DNA of 64,000 bases from Planctomycetota bacterium (lineage in GTDB: Bacteria; Planctomycetota; UBA1135; GCA-002686595), in assembly GCA_016779225.1 (NCBI GenBank), contig JADHNZ010000012.1, positions 1-64,000 of the forward strand, given 5' to 3'. The number at the start of each line of letters is the position of its first letter. Within the stretch, counting starts at the first letter, position 1. Under the pieces are notes generated by a model. That model did no database searches. It was not told the DNA's origin and saw only the letters and a list, made by a program, of their open reading frames with translations. This document shows positions 47,598-58,205 of this stretch, one piece after another. The position numbers and the translations under genes are program-made.

Positions 47598-48484
47598 CCC
47601 CTCCGTTCCGACTCGCCTACAACTCCAATGGCCTCGCGCACCACCGCCTCCTGGACGCGCTGCCCATGCTCGCGGAGATCGGCTACGGAGGGATGGCGAT
47701 CACGCCCGACGCGGGCCACCTCGACCCCTACGCGCTGGATGCCGGGGAGGTTGCTGCGGTGCGCAGACGGGCGGACCAGCTCGGGCTCACGCTGACGGTC
47801 GAGACTGGAGCCCGCTTCGTGCTCGATCCGTGGATCAAGCACGGCCCGAACCTCATGGACACCCTCCAGTCTGGGCGGAGTCGTCGGGTTGACTTCTACC
47901 GGCGCTGCATCGACCTGGCTGTCGCCCTCGAGGCGCCTGTGGTCTCGCTCTGGGCAGGCGCGGAGCCCGAGGGGCATGAGTGGAGCCAGGCCCCGGCCGC
48001 GCTGCGCGAGCGCCTGGCCGAGGGGCTCGAGCGCGTCCTCGAGCATGCCCGCGCAGGGGGCGTTCGGATCGGCTTCGAGCCCGAGCCGGGAATGTTCATC
48101 GAGCGCCCCAGCGGCTTCGCCGAGCTGCGCGAGCTGATGGGGGAGCGGGGCGCCGATCTGGGCCTGACCCTGGATGTCGGCCACCTCGTGGTGACGGGGG
48201 ATCGACCGGAGGCCGCCGTGATCCGCGCCTTTGCTGACGACCTCGTGCAGGTGCACCTGGACGACTGCCCCGTCGGAGTGCACGAGCACCGCCCCTTCGG
48301 CGAGGGCGACCTGGACCTGCTCGCGGTCCTGGAGGCCCTCATTGAGGTGGACTTCTCTGGCCAGGCGGCCGTGGAGCTCTCGCGCGACTCGCACCGCGCG
48401 CCGCAGGCGGCCGAGGATGCCATGCGCGCCCTGCGCACCGCCCTCGACCGCCTCGAGGATCGCAAGCGCACGAGCCGCTCCTAG
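47594..48484 (+). CDS. Sugar phosphate isomerase/epimerase-like TIM barrel (AP endonuclease 2 family)
   Basis: 296 residues. 'YNSNGLAHHRLLDALPMLAEIGYGG' N terminus, 'VSLWAG', 'IGFEPEPGMFIE' and 'LTLDVGHL' with the metal-binding Glu, Asp and His, then 'QVHLDDCPVGVHEHRPFGEG'. This is the xylose-isomerase-like barrel of the AP-endonuclease-2 superfamily, which includes sugar and inositol-related isomerases and EboE-like proteins. Substrate unknown. It overlaps the TatA gene by 4 bases, so it is translationally coupled to it. Confidence 0.88.
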   Translation: MTPPFRLAYNSNGLAHHRLLDALPMLAEIGYGGMAITPDAGHLDPYALDAGEVAAVRRRADQLGLTLTVETGARFVLDPWIKHGPNLMDTLQSGRSRRVDFYRRCIDLAVALEAPVVSLWAGAEPEGHEWSQAPAALRERLAEGLERVLEHARAGGVRIGFEPEPGMFIERPSGFAELRELMGERGADLGLTLDVGHLVVTGDRPEAAVIRAFADDLVQVHLDDCPVGVHEHRPFGEGDLDLLAVLEALIEVDFSGQAAVELSRDSHRAPQAAEDAMRALRTALDRLEDRKRTSRS

Positions 48485-48546
48485 GCCGGCGCCCCTCTCG
48501 GCCTTGACGCCCGCTCGCGGACGGTGAATCGTCGAGGACCACGCCC

Positions 48547-49866
48547 ATGGACCCTCTCCGATCCCTGCTCGCCCTCACGCTTGCCGCGACTGCCGTTGCG
48601 CAGACCCCCGACGCCCCCGCGCTCGAGACCCTCGACAACGGCGTGCTGCGGGTGGGTCTCTCCACGGACCACGGCGGCGCATTGGCCTACCTCAGCCTCG
48701 CGGACAGGGACGACAACCTGATCAACATCCACGATCTCGGGCGCTTCGTTCAGCAGTCCTACTACTCGGGGCCCAAGCCCTTTCTGCCCGAGGGCGCCCG
48801 CGCCCATGAGGCCTGGGCGGGCTGGGGCTGGAACCCAATCCAGGCCGGCGATGTGTACCTGAACCGTCCGCGCCTCCTGGAGGTTCAGCGCGAGTGGGAC
48901 TCGCTCTCCATTCGAAGCGTGCCGATGCAGTGGGCCCTCGACGGCGTCCCTGGCGAGTGCGTGTTCGAGACGCGCGTGCGCCTCGACGCGAACCGCGTGC
49001 ACCTGCGGGTCCGTCTCGAGAACGGACGCGAGGACCGGACGCGCTATCCGGCGCAGCACCAGGAGCTCCCCGCCGTCTACACCATTGGCCGGCTCCATCG
49101 CCTGTTCACCTATACGGGTGACCGGCCCTTCGAGGGTGAGCCCCTCACGGAGATCGAGAACGCGGGCCCGCCCTGGGAGTACTGGACGAGCACCGAGCGC
49201 TGGTCGGCCCTCGTGGATGACGAGGGTTTTGGACTGGGCGTCTTCAGCCCGAGCGCTCTCCTCACGGTCGGCGGGTTCCACGGGCCGAAGGGCCAGGGGG
49301 GGCCGAGGGACGGCTCGACGGGGTACCTCGCCCCGCTCCACACCGAGGTGCTCGATCACGACATCGTCTACGAGGCGAGCGCGACCCTCATCGTTGGCGA
49401 TCTGGAGCGCGACATCCGAGCCTTCGCCAAGAAGCACCGGCCTGATCCGCTGCCGGACCTGGACTTCTCCCGCGACCGCGCCCACTGCGTGCCCTTCCGG
49501 ATGGAGGATGAAGCCCCTCCCTACGAGGGGAGCTGGCGGCTCACCCTCGACCAGGACGACCCACACCTCGTGTGTGCGCCCATGCACTTCGAGGCCCGCC
49601 GGGCGCGCAAGCTCTACCTGCGGGCGGCGTACAGCACCAAGGGCCGCGAGGGTGAGCTGTACTTCGCACCCCCCGGAGGCGAGTTCAGCCCCGAGCGGCG
49701 TGTCACCTTTCGCGTGAAGCCCGACGGCCGCATGCGCACCTACGAGATCGACCTCTCGAAGCACCCCCTCTACACGGGAACGATCGGTCACCTCCGCCTC
49801 GACCCGGTCCTGGAGCAGGCGGGGGGGGATACGGTCGCGCTGGAGTTCCTGCGCGCCAAGAAGTGA
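48547..49866 (+). CDS. Secreted protein of unknown function, carbohydrate-active-like
   Basis: 439 residues. Signal peptide about 1-19 (MDPLRSLLALTLAATAVAQ). The mature protein has many aromatic and acidic residues, a 'GGALAYLSL' segment, 'HDLGRFVQQSYYSG' and, near the end, a beta-sandwich-like 'TGTIGHLRLDPV' segment. The style is that of exported planctomycete proteins acting on polysaccharides, but I cannot assign a family. The last codons (EFLRAKK) are repeated downstream in non-coding DNA (see repeat). It lies 62 bases after the TIM-barrel gene. Confidence 0.75.
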   Translation: MDPLRSLLALTLAATAVAQTPDAPALETLDNGVLRVGLSTDHGGALAYLSLADRDDNLINIHDLGRFVQQSYYSGPKPFLPEGARAHEAWAGWGWNPIQAGDVYLNRPRLLEVQREWDSLSIRSVPMQWALDGVPGECVFETRVRLDANRVHLRVRLENGREDRTRYPAQHQELPAVYTIGRLHRLFTYTGDRPFEGEPLTEIENAGPPWEYWTSTERWSALVDDEGFGLGVFSPSALLTVGGFHGPKGQGGPRDGSTGYLAPLHTEVLDHDIVYEASATLIVGDLERDIRAFAKKHRPDPLPDLDFSRDRAHCVPFRMEDEAPPYEGSWRLTLDQDDPHLVCAPMHFEARRARKLYLRAAYSTKGREGELYFAPPGGEFSPERRVTFRVKPDGRMRTYEIDLSKHPLYTGTIGHLRLDPVLEQAGGDTVALEFLRAKK

Positions 49867-49945
49867 CCGCGCGCTGGAGTTCCTGCGCGCCAAGAAGTGA
49901 CCGCGCGCTGGAGTTCCTGCGCGCCAAGAAGTGACCGCGCGCTGG
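49836..49945 (+). repeat. 34-base tandem repeat, about 3.2 copies, copying the 3' end of the upstream gene
   Basis: Three copies of a 34-base unit (core TGGAGTTCCTGCGCGCC AAG..., starting at 49841, 49875 and 49909) plus a partial fourth. The first copy is the end of the coding sequence including its TGA; copies two and three lie beyond the stop and keep the sequence with no changes. Period 34 is not a multiple of 3, so the extra copies are out of frame with each other. Confidence 0.95.
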
Positions 49946-50118
49946 GGCCCGGCGCGGCAGCGCCCGCCCCGCGGGGCGCTCTCTGCCCGGCTCGCCACCC
50001 CTCCAGGCCTCTCCAGGGGGCCCTTGGGGTCAAAAACCGCCCCCGGAGGACAGGAGCGAAGGCCCCCCGCCGAACTATCTTCATAAGGGCGTCCCTAAGG
50101 GGGCGCTCTGGGACCGCC

Positions 50119-50322
50119 GTGGAAGACTCCAGCCGTATCTGCCCGACCCGCACCGATGGTCGCGCGTCCCTCTTCGCGCACAAGGTGAGCCTGCCCCAGT
50201 GCCAGGAGCGCCAGCGGAAGAGCTTCCACAAGTGCTTCACCTGCGCTCACAACAACAACCTCCAGCAGCCGGTGAAGGGTCCGACGATCCTCTCGCGGTC
50301 CAAGCTGGAGCTGAAGCCGTAG
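50119..50322 (+). CDS. Small Cys-containing protein, unknown
   Basis: 67 residues from GTG 50119. Four cysteines, including KCFTCAHNNN near the middle and single Cys in 'RICPTRTD' and 'LPQCQERQRK', suggest a small zinc-binding fold. AAGGGG lies ~20 bases upstream, and a TATCTT hexamer at 50076-50081 may be a -10. A longer upstream reading goes through the tandem repeat and was rejected. No neighbour suggests a role. Confidence 0.5.
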   Translation: MEDSSRICPTRTDGRASLFAHKVSLPQCQERQRKSFHKCFTCAHNNNLQQPVKGPTILSRSKLELKP

Positions 50323-50503
50323 GGCGCGTCGCGCCGCCCGCCCGAGGCGCCCCCAGGGGGCCTGTGCATGGCCCCTGACCTCACCTTCTCTGGGGATGGT
50401 CTAACCTGTGCACGCGGAGCTCCGTGCGAAGTCGCTTCCTGGCGACCAGCTGCCCCGGTCGGGTCTTCGCGTGGATCGTCCGATACCTCTTCCGAGGCCC
50501 CCC

Positions 50504-53500
50504 ATGAAGCTGCACTCCCTGCTCCATCTCCTGCTTGCGTCGTCTGCCCTGGCTGCCTCCTCGGGGGACCGGGACGCCCTCCAGCCGCGCTCCATCGGGC
50601 CGGCGGGGATGAGCGGCCGAGTGGCTGCCGTCACCGGCGTCCCCGGAGACCCGCGCGTGCTGTGGGTCGGCGCGGCGACGGGGGGGCTCTGGCACTCCGA
50701 GGACGGCGGCCTCTCCTGGACGCCGCGCTATGAGGACGGCACCTCCAGCTCCATCGGCGCGATCGCCCTCTGGCCCACGGATCCGGATGTGGTGTGGATC
50801 GGGACCGGTGAGGGCAACCCCCGCAACTCCTCGTCCGTTGGGACGGGCATGGCGCGCAGCGTCGACGGTGGGCGCACCTGGAAGGACCTCGGGCTGGCGG
50901 ACTCCGAGAAGATCCATCGCATCCTGCTCGACCCTCGGGATCAGAACATCGCTTGGGTCGGCGTGCTGGGTCCCACCTGGTCGGATGGGGTCGAGCGAGG
51001 CGTCTACCGCACGAAGGACGCAGGAGAGACCTGGGAGCGCACCCTCTTCGTGGATGAGCGCACCGGCTGCTCGGACCTCGCCGCGGACCCACGCAACCCC
51101 GAGCACATGCTCGCCGGCATGTGGTCCCACCGCCGCAGCCCCGACTTCTTCACCAGCGGTGGAGAGGGCTCTGGCCTGTGGGTGACTCACGACGGCGGCG
51201 ACTCCTGGAGCCAGCTCACCGAGGAGCACGGCCTGCCCAAGGGGGAGCTCGGGCGCATTGGCCTCGCCTGGAGCGAGAGCCACCCGCACATCGTCTACGC
51301 CCTCGTCGAGGCCGAGCAGCCCGTGCTGCTGCGCTCGGACGACGGCGGAAGCTCCTGGCGCACCGTGAACCGCGAGGACTCGGTCGCGCCGCGGCCCTTC
51401 TACTTCTGCGATATCCGGGTCGACCCGGCGGACCCCGACCGGGTCTACAGCCTGCACACCATCGTCACGGTCTCCGAGGACGGCGGCGCGAGCTTCGAGG
51501 AGTTCATCCCCTACAACCTCATTCACCCCGACCACCACGCCATGTGGATCGACCCCACCGATCCCAACCGCATCGTGAACGGGAACGATGGGGGCATCGC
51601 CCTCTCGATCGACCGCGGCAAGAGCTGGCGCTTCGTCCGGAACCTGCCCCTCGCGCAGTACTACCACGTCTCCGTCGACATGGATGTCCCGTACAACGTT
51701 TACGGCGGCATGCAGGACAACGGCTCCTGGCGGGGTCCGTCCTCCGTCTGGGAGAACGGCGGCATTCGCAACCACCACTGGAGCGAGGTGGGCTTCGGGG
51801 ATGGGTTCGGGTGCGTCACCCTTCCGGGCTCCACGAACCGCGGCTACGGGATGAGCCAGGGCGGCTCGCTCTACCGCTGGAACGATGTCACCGGCGAGCG
51901 CGCGGCCATCCGTCCCGACGCCCCGGAGGGGACCAAGCTGCGCTTCGCCTGGAACGCCGGCCTCGCCCTGGATCCGTTCGATCCCAACGCCCTGTTCTAC
52001 GGGAGCCAGTTCGTCCATCTGTCCCGGGACATGGGGCACACCTGGACGACCATCAGCCCTGACCTGACGACGAACGAGCCGCGCTGGCAGCGTCAGGCCG
52101 AGTCGGGCGGCCTGAGCCGCGATGTGACCGCGGCCGAGAACCACTGCACGATCCTCACCATCGCACCGAGCGAGCTCGAGGAGGGCCTGCTGTGGATCGG
52201 GACCGATGACGGCCAGCTGTGGCGCGGGCACTCCAGCTCCTCGGGCGCCGAGGGGGACTGGGAGCCGCTCCACACGCGCCTCGAGGGCGTGCCCCTCAAC
52301 ACCTGGATCTCCCATGTGGAGGCGAGCCGCCACGACGCGGCGCGCGCCTTCGTGGTGCTCGACGGCCATCGGCGCGGGGATCGGACCCCCTACCTGTTCC
52401 GCACGGACGATGGTGGGGCCACCTTCCAGCGGGTGCTCCTGGCGGGGGTCACGGGCCACGCCCACACCCTCGAGGAGGACCCGGTGGATCCGCACCTCCT
52501 GTTCCTTGGGACCGAGGCGGGGCTCTGGCTCAGCCAGGACGGCGGCGCATCCTGGTCGAAGTGGGGTGAGGGCTTCCCGACCGTGCCAGTGCGCTCGCTC
52601 GTGGTCCATCCTCGGGATCACGACCTCGTCATCGGGACCCATGGCCGGGCGGCCTGGGTGGTGGATGACATCAGGCCCCTGCGCGCCCGCAGCGCTGAGG
52701 ACCGTGCGCGGGTCGTGGACCTTGTCGCGCCGCCCCCGGTCGTGGCGCACCTCGTCAAGCAGACCCGCGAGTCACGCTTCGCGGGAACCGAGGAGTTCCG
52801 CGGGCAGAATCGCAGCCGCGGCGCCCTGCTCTCCTTCCATCTGCGCGAGCCGGAGGGAGGATTCGATGGGAGGGGGCACCTCGACATCCTGAGCGGCGAG
52901 GGCCAGGTGCTGCGTCGCCTCACCTTCGAGCCCAGCGCGGGCCTGCATCGCCTGGTCTGGGACCTGCGGCGTCACGGAGAGCGTGGTGCCCGCACCAGCG
53001 GCAGGCTGATCGAGCTCACCGGCGGACCTGAGGTGGTTGCCGGGCGCTATCGCGTTCGCGTCACGGTGGGCGAGTTCGAGGACGAGGCACCTCTCGATGT
53101 GCTGCCCGACCCCCGTCTCGAGGCCAGTGAGGACGAGCTCCGCGCGCGCCACGACCTGCTTGCACGGCACGCGGCCCTGAGTGCGCGCCTCGACGCAGAC
53201 CTGGCCCACCTCGAGCGCGTCACGGAGGATCTCTCCTGGCTCGAGGCCCGCGCTCGGTCCGGCAAGGACCCGGAGGCCGAGGAGGGTGCGCCCCATCCCC
53301 AGCAGGCCCTCCTCGATGCCCTCGAGGCCCATCGCAAGCAGATCGATGCCCTCCTCGATCGCGCGCGCGAGCCACGCGGCCTGCGCGGCATCCACGAGTC
53401 CGACCGCATCCAGGACCGGCTGGGCACCGTCCGCTGGCATGTGGGCTCCTCACACCGCGCGCCGCGTCCTGCTGAGCTTGCACTCCTGGCGCGCGTGGAG

Positions 53501-53617
53501 GCCGAGTGTGCTGCGTTCCGCGTGGAGCTGGAGGAGCTGACGGGAGCGCCCCTCGAGGCCCTCCGAAGGCAGGCCTCCGAGGCGGGCATCGGTCCGCTCA
53601 AGGGCCTCGATCACTGA
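50504..53617 (+). CDS. Exported BNR/VPS10-like beta-propeller protein
   Basis: 1037 residues. Signal peptide about 1-19. The N-terminal ~680 residues contain many BNR/Asp-box repeats ('SEDGGLSW', 'SVDGGRTW', 'TKDAGETW', 'SDDGGSSW', 'SQDGGASW') in an order typical of bacterial VPS10/sortilin-like propellers ('GATGGLWHSEDGG', 'VWIGTGEGNPRNS', 'GVYRTKDAGETWER'). The last ~350 residues are a beta/helical region with an 'LARHAALSARLDADLAHLE' helix. Such proteins are frequent in planctomycetes; ligand unknown. Start ATG 50504 has the secretion signal; an upstream TAACCT at 50401 could be a -10. Confidence 0.88.
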   Translation: MKLHSLLHLLLASSALAASSGDRDALQPRSIGPAGMSGRVAAVTGVPGDPRVLWVGAATGGLWHSEDGGLSWTPRYEDGTSSSIGAIALWPTDPDVVWIGTGEGNPRNSSSVGTGMARSVDGGRTWKDLGLADSEKIHRILLDPRDQNIAWVGVLGPTWSDGVERGVYRTKDAGETWERTLFVDERTGCSDLAADPRNPEHMLAGMWSHRRSPDFFTSGGEGSGLWVTHDGGDSWSQLTEEHGLPKGELGRIGLAWSESHPHIVYALVEAEQPVLLRSDDGGSSWRTVNREDSVAPRPFYFCDIRVDPADPDRVYSLHTIVTVSEDGGASFEEFIPYNLIHPDHHAMWIDPTDPNRIVNGNDGGIALSIDRGKSWRFVRNLPLAQYYHVSVDMDVPYNVYGGMQDNGSWRGPSSVWENGGIRNHHWSEVGFGDGFGCVTLPGSTNRGYGMSQGGSLYRWNDVTGERAAIRPDAPEGTKLRFAWNAGLALDPFDPNALFYGSQFVHLSRDMGHTWTTISPDLTTNEPRWQRQAESGGLSRDVTAAENHCTILTIAPSELEEGLLWIGTDDGQLWRGHSSSSGAEGDWEPLHTRLEGVPLNTWISHVEASRHDAARAFVVLDGHRRGDRTPYLFRTDDGGATFQRVLLAGVTGHAHTLEEDPVDPHLLFLGTEAGLWLSQDGGASWSKWGEGFPTVPVRSLVVHPRDHDLVIGTHGRAAWVVDDIRPLRARSAEDRARVVDLVAPPPVVAHLVKQTRESRFAGTEEFRGQNRSRGALLSFHLREPEGGFDGRGHLDILSGEGQVLRRLTFEPSAGLHRLVWDLRRHGERGARTSGRLIELTGGPEVVAGRYRVRVTVGEFEDEAPLDVLPDPRLEASEDELRARHDLLARHAALSARLDADLAHLERVTEDLSWLEARARSGKDPEAEEGAPHPQQALLDALEAHRKQIDALLDRAREPRGLRGIHESDRIQDRLGTVRWHVGSSHRAPRPAELALLARVEAECAAFRVELEELTGAPLEALRRQASEAGIGPLKGLDH

Positions 53618-53743
53618 GTCGTCAGGAGCCCCTCAGCGGGTTGCACAGCCCGCGGGCCAGGCGGCCTCCCCGCTCAGGCTCTCGCTCTCCAGGGCGCCGC
53701 GACGCCCTCTCGCGCGGCGCCTCGAGGGGCAACGCGCTTCGCG

Positions 53744-53929
53744 TCACGCGGAGCGCCGGTGCACGGCAAGGACGAGGACATCCTCGCCCTTGTAGTGCTC
53801 GAGGGCCCGGATCCGGGCCTCACATGAGGTCCTCGCCAGAATCGGGAAGGACAGCGTGCATCCGCTCGAGTTGGCGCGGACCTGGACGCGGTACCACCGG
53901 GGATTCCTGTTGTGCAGCAGCTGGATCAT
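53744..53929 (-). CDS. Small protein of unknown function
   Basis: 61 residues, basic, with NPRWYRVQVRANSSGCTLSF and a 'RALEHYKGEDVLVLAVHR' second half, which looks like a compact beta/alpha domain. A good promoter (TTGCCG-18-TATCCT) lies 71 bases before the ATG, which supports that the gene is real. No family recognised. It is convergent with the VPS10-like gene. Confidence 0.5.
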   Translation of the reverse strand: MIQLLHNRNPRWYRVQVRANSSGCTLSFPILARTSCEARIRALEHYKGEDVLVLAVHRRSA

Positions 53930-53999
53930 GCGGCCTTGGCTCTCCTCTCTTCGGACCCTTGAGCGCTCTTCTGGCTGAGAACGCACGAACTCTCCCGCA

Positions 54000-54029
54000 A
54001 GGATAGAGAGCGCGGTCACAGATCGGCAA
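54000..54029 (-). promoter_or_regulatory. Sigma-70 type promoter for the 61-residue gene
   Basis: On the minus strand, -35 TTGCCG (54024-54029) and -10 TATCCT (54000-54005) with an 18-base spacer, in a 155-base gap that is visibly less GC-rich. The same -35 and spacing occurs before kdsD. The leader would be ~65 bases. Confidence 0.55.
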
Positions 54030-54084
54030 TTCGACCTCACACGCTTCTCACGATTGGAATGGAACCTGGCAGGGCAGGCCCCCG

Positions 54085-54603
54085 TCAGCCGCGACCCAGG
54101 GCCGCGTCCTCGATGGCGATCCGGTGGCGCAGGACGAGCAGCTTGGGCAGGAGGACTCCGGCCGCGGTCCAGGGCAGGTCGAGCGCCAGGGGCACGGTGA
54201 CCAGCTGCAGCACGACCGCGGTGTAGTTGGGGTGCCGCATCCATCCGTGCAGGCCGGTCGCGATGGGGGGCGATCCCGGGAGGATCACGACGCCCACATT
54301 CCAGCGCACGCCAAGGTTCCGAATGCATGCGATCCGTAGGCCCTCGGAGGCCACGGCCAGGACCGCGGCGGTCCAGAGGACGCCGGAGGGAAGCCCCGCC
54401 CGTCCCAGGAGCGCTTCCTCGAGGACCATCCCCGCGAACCAGGCGGTGTGGACGATCACCAGTCCCAAGGTCCCGTCCGGGCGCACTCGATGACCCCCGC
54501 GACGCTCGATCTCGCGCTGGTTGCGGGCGGACAGCCACAGCTCGAAGACCCGTGAGGCGCCTGCGAGGGCAAGGACGAGGAGGGTGAGGGGGTGCAGGGT
54601 CAT
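54085..54603 (-). CDS. Isoprenylcysteine carboxylmethyltransferase-like membrane enzyme
   Basis: 172 residues, about four membrane segments. The ICMT hallmark 'GWMRHPNYTAVVLQL' is present near the C terminus, and the family's C-terminal Glu in 'RIAIEDAALG'. ICMT-type proteins methylate carboxyl or phenolic groups of lipids. In many bacteria this type sits with a type III polyketide synthase and an MMPL exporter; here the exporter is directly upstream (ATGA overlap) but no polyketide synthase is in the window. Confidence 0.85.
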   Translation of the reverse strand: MTLHPLTLLVLALAGASRVFELWLSARNQREIERRGGHRVRPDGTLGLVIVHTAWFAGMVLEEALLGRAGLPSGVLWTAAVLAVASEGLRIACIRNLGVRWNVGVVILPGSPPIATGLHGWMRHPNYTAVVLQLVTVPLALDLPWTAAGVLLPKLLVLRHRIAIEDAALGRG

Positions 54604-56645
54604 GCGGGCTCTTGCTCCTCGAGCCAGAGGGCAGGCAGGACGAGGAGGTCTCCGATCCAAGCTGCTGCGATCCCAAGGGCACACAGCAGTCCGAAGCGCG
54701 AGGTGGGCAGGAACTCCGTGGGCGCGAGGGAGCCGAAGCCGAGCAGGAGCGCGAAGGCGCCCACCGTCAGCGCTCCGCCGACCTCATCGAAGGCCGCGAG
54801 CTTGCCTCCGGGGCCCTCTCCGCCCGCCGCCGCCCGGTGGACCAGGTGCAGGGTTCCGTCGACGGCCAGGCCCAAGACGATTGCGGCGACCATCACGGTG
54901 GCGGGGTCCACGGGGATGGCCAAGAGCCCCATGGAGGCAACGACGGCCGCGACCGGGAACAGGTTGGCGACCATCGCCGCGAGGAGGGCTCGGGGTGAGC
55001 GAGTCACGAGTAGGAAGAGGGCGCCCGTGAGGGCAGCGGTCCAGGCGAGCGAGCTGGCGAGCGTGCGCGCGAGGTGCTGCTGGAGCTCGACGAGGAAGGG
55101 CACGGAGCCTGTGATCGTCATGCGCTCTTCGTCTGTGACCTCTAGAGCACTGCTGCGCAGGGACGCGACGGCGGCCGCAGGGTCTGCCCCCGCATCGAGG
55201 CCCACTGTCCAGCGCCAGAGTGTCTGCTCGCGGTCGAGCCGGCCAGCCCGCTGCTGGGCCGCTCTCACCACCGGCGTCAGGGCGGCCAGCGGGTTGGACG
55301 CGGTCAGCGCTCGCTCCACGAGCTCGGGCCCGAACACCCGCCGGATGCCCGCGCCCTGGGCAAGCGCCTCCCCCAGTCCCGGAGGGGCAACCTCCGCGCG
55401 CACCAGGAGCTCCACGGTCGAGAGGGTGGCGCCCTGGTCCTCCAGGGCGTCGTAGGCCTGGCGGACCGGGGCGCTGGGGGGGAAGAGGGCGATCCCATTC
55501 GCAGCGTAGGCCTGGTGCGATGCCGCCCAGAGCGCGCCTGCCGCCAGGGCCAGCGTGGCGCCAAGGATGGGCACCCGACGGGTGCGGGACCAGCCGGCCA
55601 GGGCGCCCCAGCGCCAGGCACGCCTCACTCTCGAGGGTGATGCTCCCTTGGGGCGCTCGCCGGCCAGGCCAGCGGCGACAAGGGGGAGCAGCGCGGGAGT
55701 CACCAGGCTCGAGCCGGCGAGGAGTGCTCCGGGGCGCGCGACCGACGCAACCTCACTCAGGCCGAAGACCCCGAAGCCGGCAGCGGTCGTCAGGCCGGCC
55801 AGGATGCAGGCGGGGAGCTTCTCGGTGAGGGCGCGGCGTGCGGCCTGGGCCGGCTCGTCTCCTGCCTTCACGCGCTGGGCGTGGCGCAGCACGAGGTGCA
55901 GGCCGCTCGCAAGCGCAAGCACGAAGGCCACGGGACCGGCTGTGACGAGCAGCAGGTCCGAGGGTCCGATCCAGGTGCGCCCCACTGCCCGGACCAGCAG
56001 GCTCGCGGTCGCACCCAGCAGCAGGCAGCACAGGGCCCTCCGACCGGAGCGCAGCCCGATGAGCAACGCGACGGCTGCCACGCCAAGGAGGGTGGGGGTC
56101 GCGCGCTGCTCGACCTTCGCGGACTCTTGCTCGATTGCGGCTGCCACGAGGGGGTGCCCCGCAGCCATGCAGCTTGCGCCGGTGTCGGCCTCGAGTGCAC
56201 CCAGCGCCTCGGCGAGGGCCAGCCGGTCCTCGGGCGTTGCCCCCGGGGCGACCGTTACGAGGAAGTCCAGCCGCGTCCCGTCAGGATCGGCGAGGTCGAG
56301 CTCCCGGATGACCGGGTCCTGCTCCAGCGCGTCCCAGCGGATCACGCCCGAGGCGTGGGTCCCCGGAACCACCAGGGCGCTCACCACCTCGCTCACGCCG
56401 CGCAGCTCCTCGAGGCGCGCCTGCACCGCGAACAGCTCCGCGTCGGCTCCGCGTGCCCGCACCAGCGCGAACTCGTCGCCGCCGAAGCGCTCCTCGAGCA
56501 GGGCCAGCCCCGGGTCGCGACCGAGCTGGCCGCTCCAGCGAGCGATCCGGTTGTCGCTCGGCCACTCGCGCGTCCAGCCCGCCAGGGCCAGGACGGCGAG
56601 ACCCCACAGGGCAAGGAGGATGGTGCTGCGCGTGGGGGCCGCCAT
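54600..56645 (-). CDS. RND/MMPL-family exporter
   Basis: 681 residues from ATG 56645 (an upstream ATG at 56702 is possible). One N-terminal membrane helix, a large periplasmic loop (about 25-185), a first group of five helices ('LLGVAAVALLIGLR', 'LLLVTAGPVAFVLALASGL'), a second loop and a second group of helices ('LAWTAALTGALFLLVT', 'AAVVASMGLLAIPV', 'ATVMVAAIVLGLAVDG'). This is the MMPL/RND half-repeat pattern. It would export a lipid or lipid-like product, perhaps the ICMT product. Confidence 0.88.
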   Translation of the reverse strand: MAAPTRSTILLALWGLAVLALAGWTREWPSDNRIARWSGQLGRDPGLALLEERFGGDEFALVRARGADAELFAVQARLEELRGVSEVVSALVVPGTHASGVIRWDALEQDPVIRELDLADPDGTRLDFLVTVAPGATPEDRLALAEALGALEADTGASCMAAGHPLVAAAIEQESAKVEQRATPTLLGVAAVALLIGLRSGRRALCCLLLGATASLLVRAVGRTWIGPSDLLLVTAGPVAFVLALASGLHLVLRHAQRVKAGDEPAQAARRALTEKLPACILAGLTTAAGFGVFGLSEVASVARPGALLAGSSLVTPALLPLVAAGLAGERPKGASPSRVRRAWRWGALAGWSRTRRVPILGATLALAAGALWAASHQAYAANGIALFPPSAPVRQAYDALEDQGATLSTVELLVRAEVAPPGLGEALAQGAGIRRVFGPELVERALTASNPLAALTPVVRAAQQRAGRLDREQTLWRWTVGLDAGADPAAAVASLRSSALEVTDEERMTITGSVPFLVELQQHLARTLASSLAWTAALTGALFLLVTRSPRALLAAMVANLFPVAAVVASMGLLAIPVDPATVMVAAIVLGLAVDGTLHLVHRAAAGGEGPGGKLAAFDEVGGALTVGAFALLLGFGSLAPTEFLPTSRFGLLCALGIAAAWIGDLLVLPALWLEEQEPA

Positions 56646-56780
56646 GGGGGACCCCAGAGGATCGCCCGGCGGGCCCGCGGGGGTCCACCACAAGGCTGTC
56701 ATCCCGGGCGAAGGACCGCTGAGCCCCGGCGGTGGGTCGCCTTGGGTCCCGGGCCCGGGCCGTCGTGCCGGGGTCCAGGC

Positions 56781-58181
<1,401 letters not shown>

Positions 58182-58205
58182 GGGGCTTCGGGGAGGTCAG
58201 GGTCC

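Noticed and set aside
49897-50118. Upstream extension of the small Cys-containing gene
   Set aside because: It runs through the tandem repeat and a Pro/Arg-rich GC stretch; the family-like part starts at GTG 50119.
53640-53743. Hairpins between the VPS10-like gene and the small minus-strand gene
   Set aside because: Short 5-6 base stems (such as GCGGG/CCCGC) in GC-rich DNA; too weak to call a terminator.
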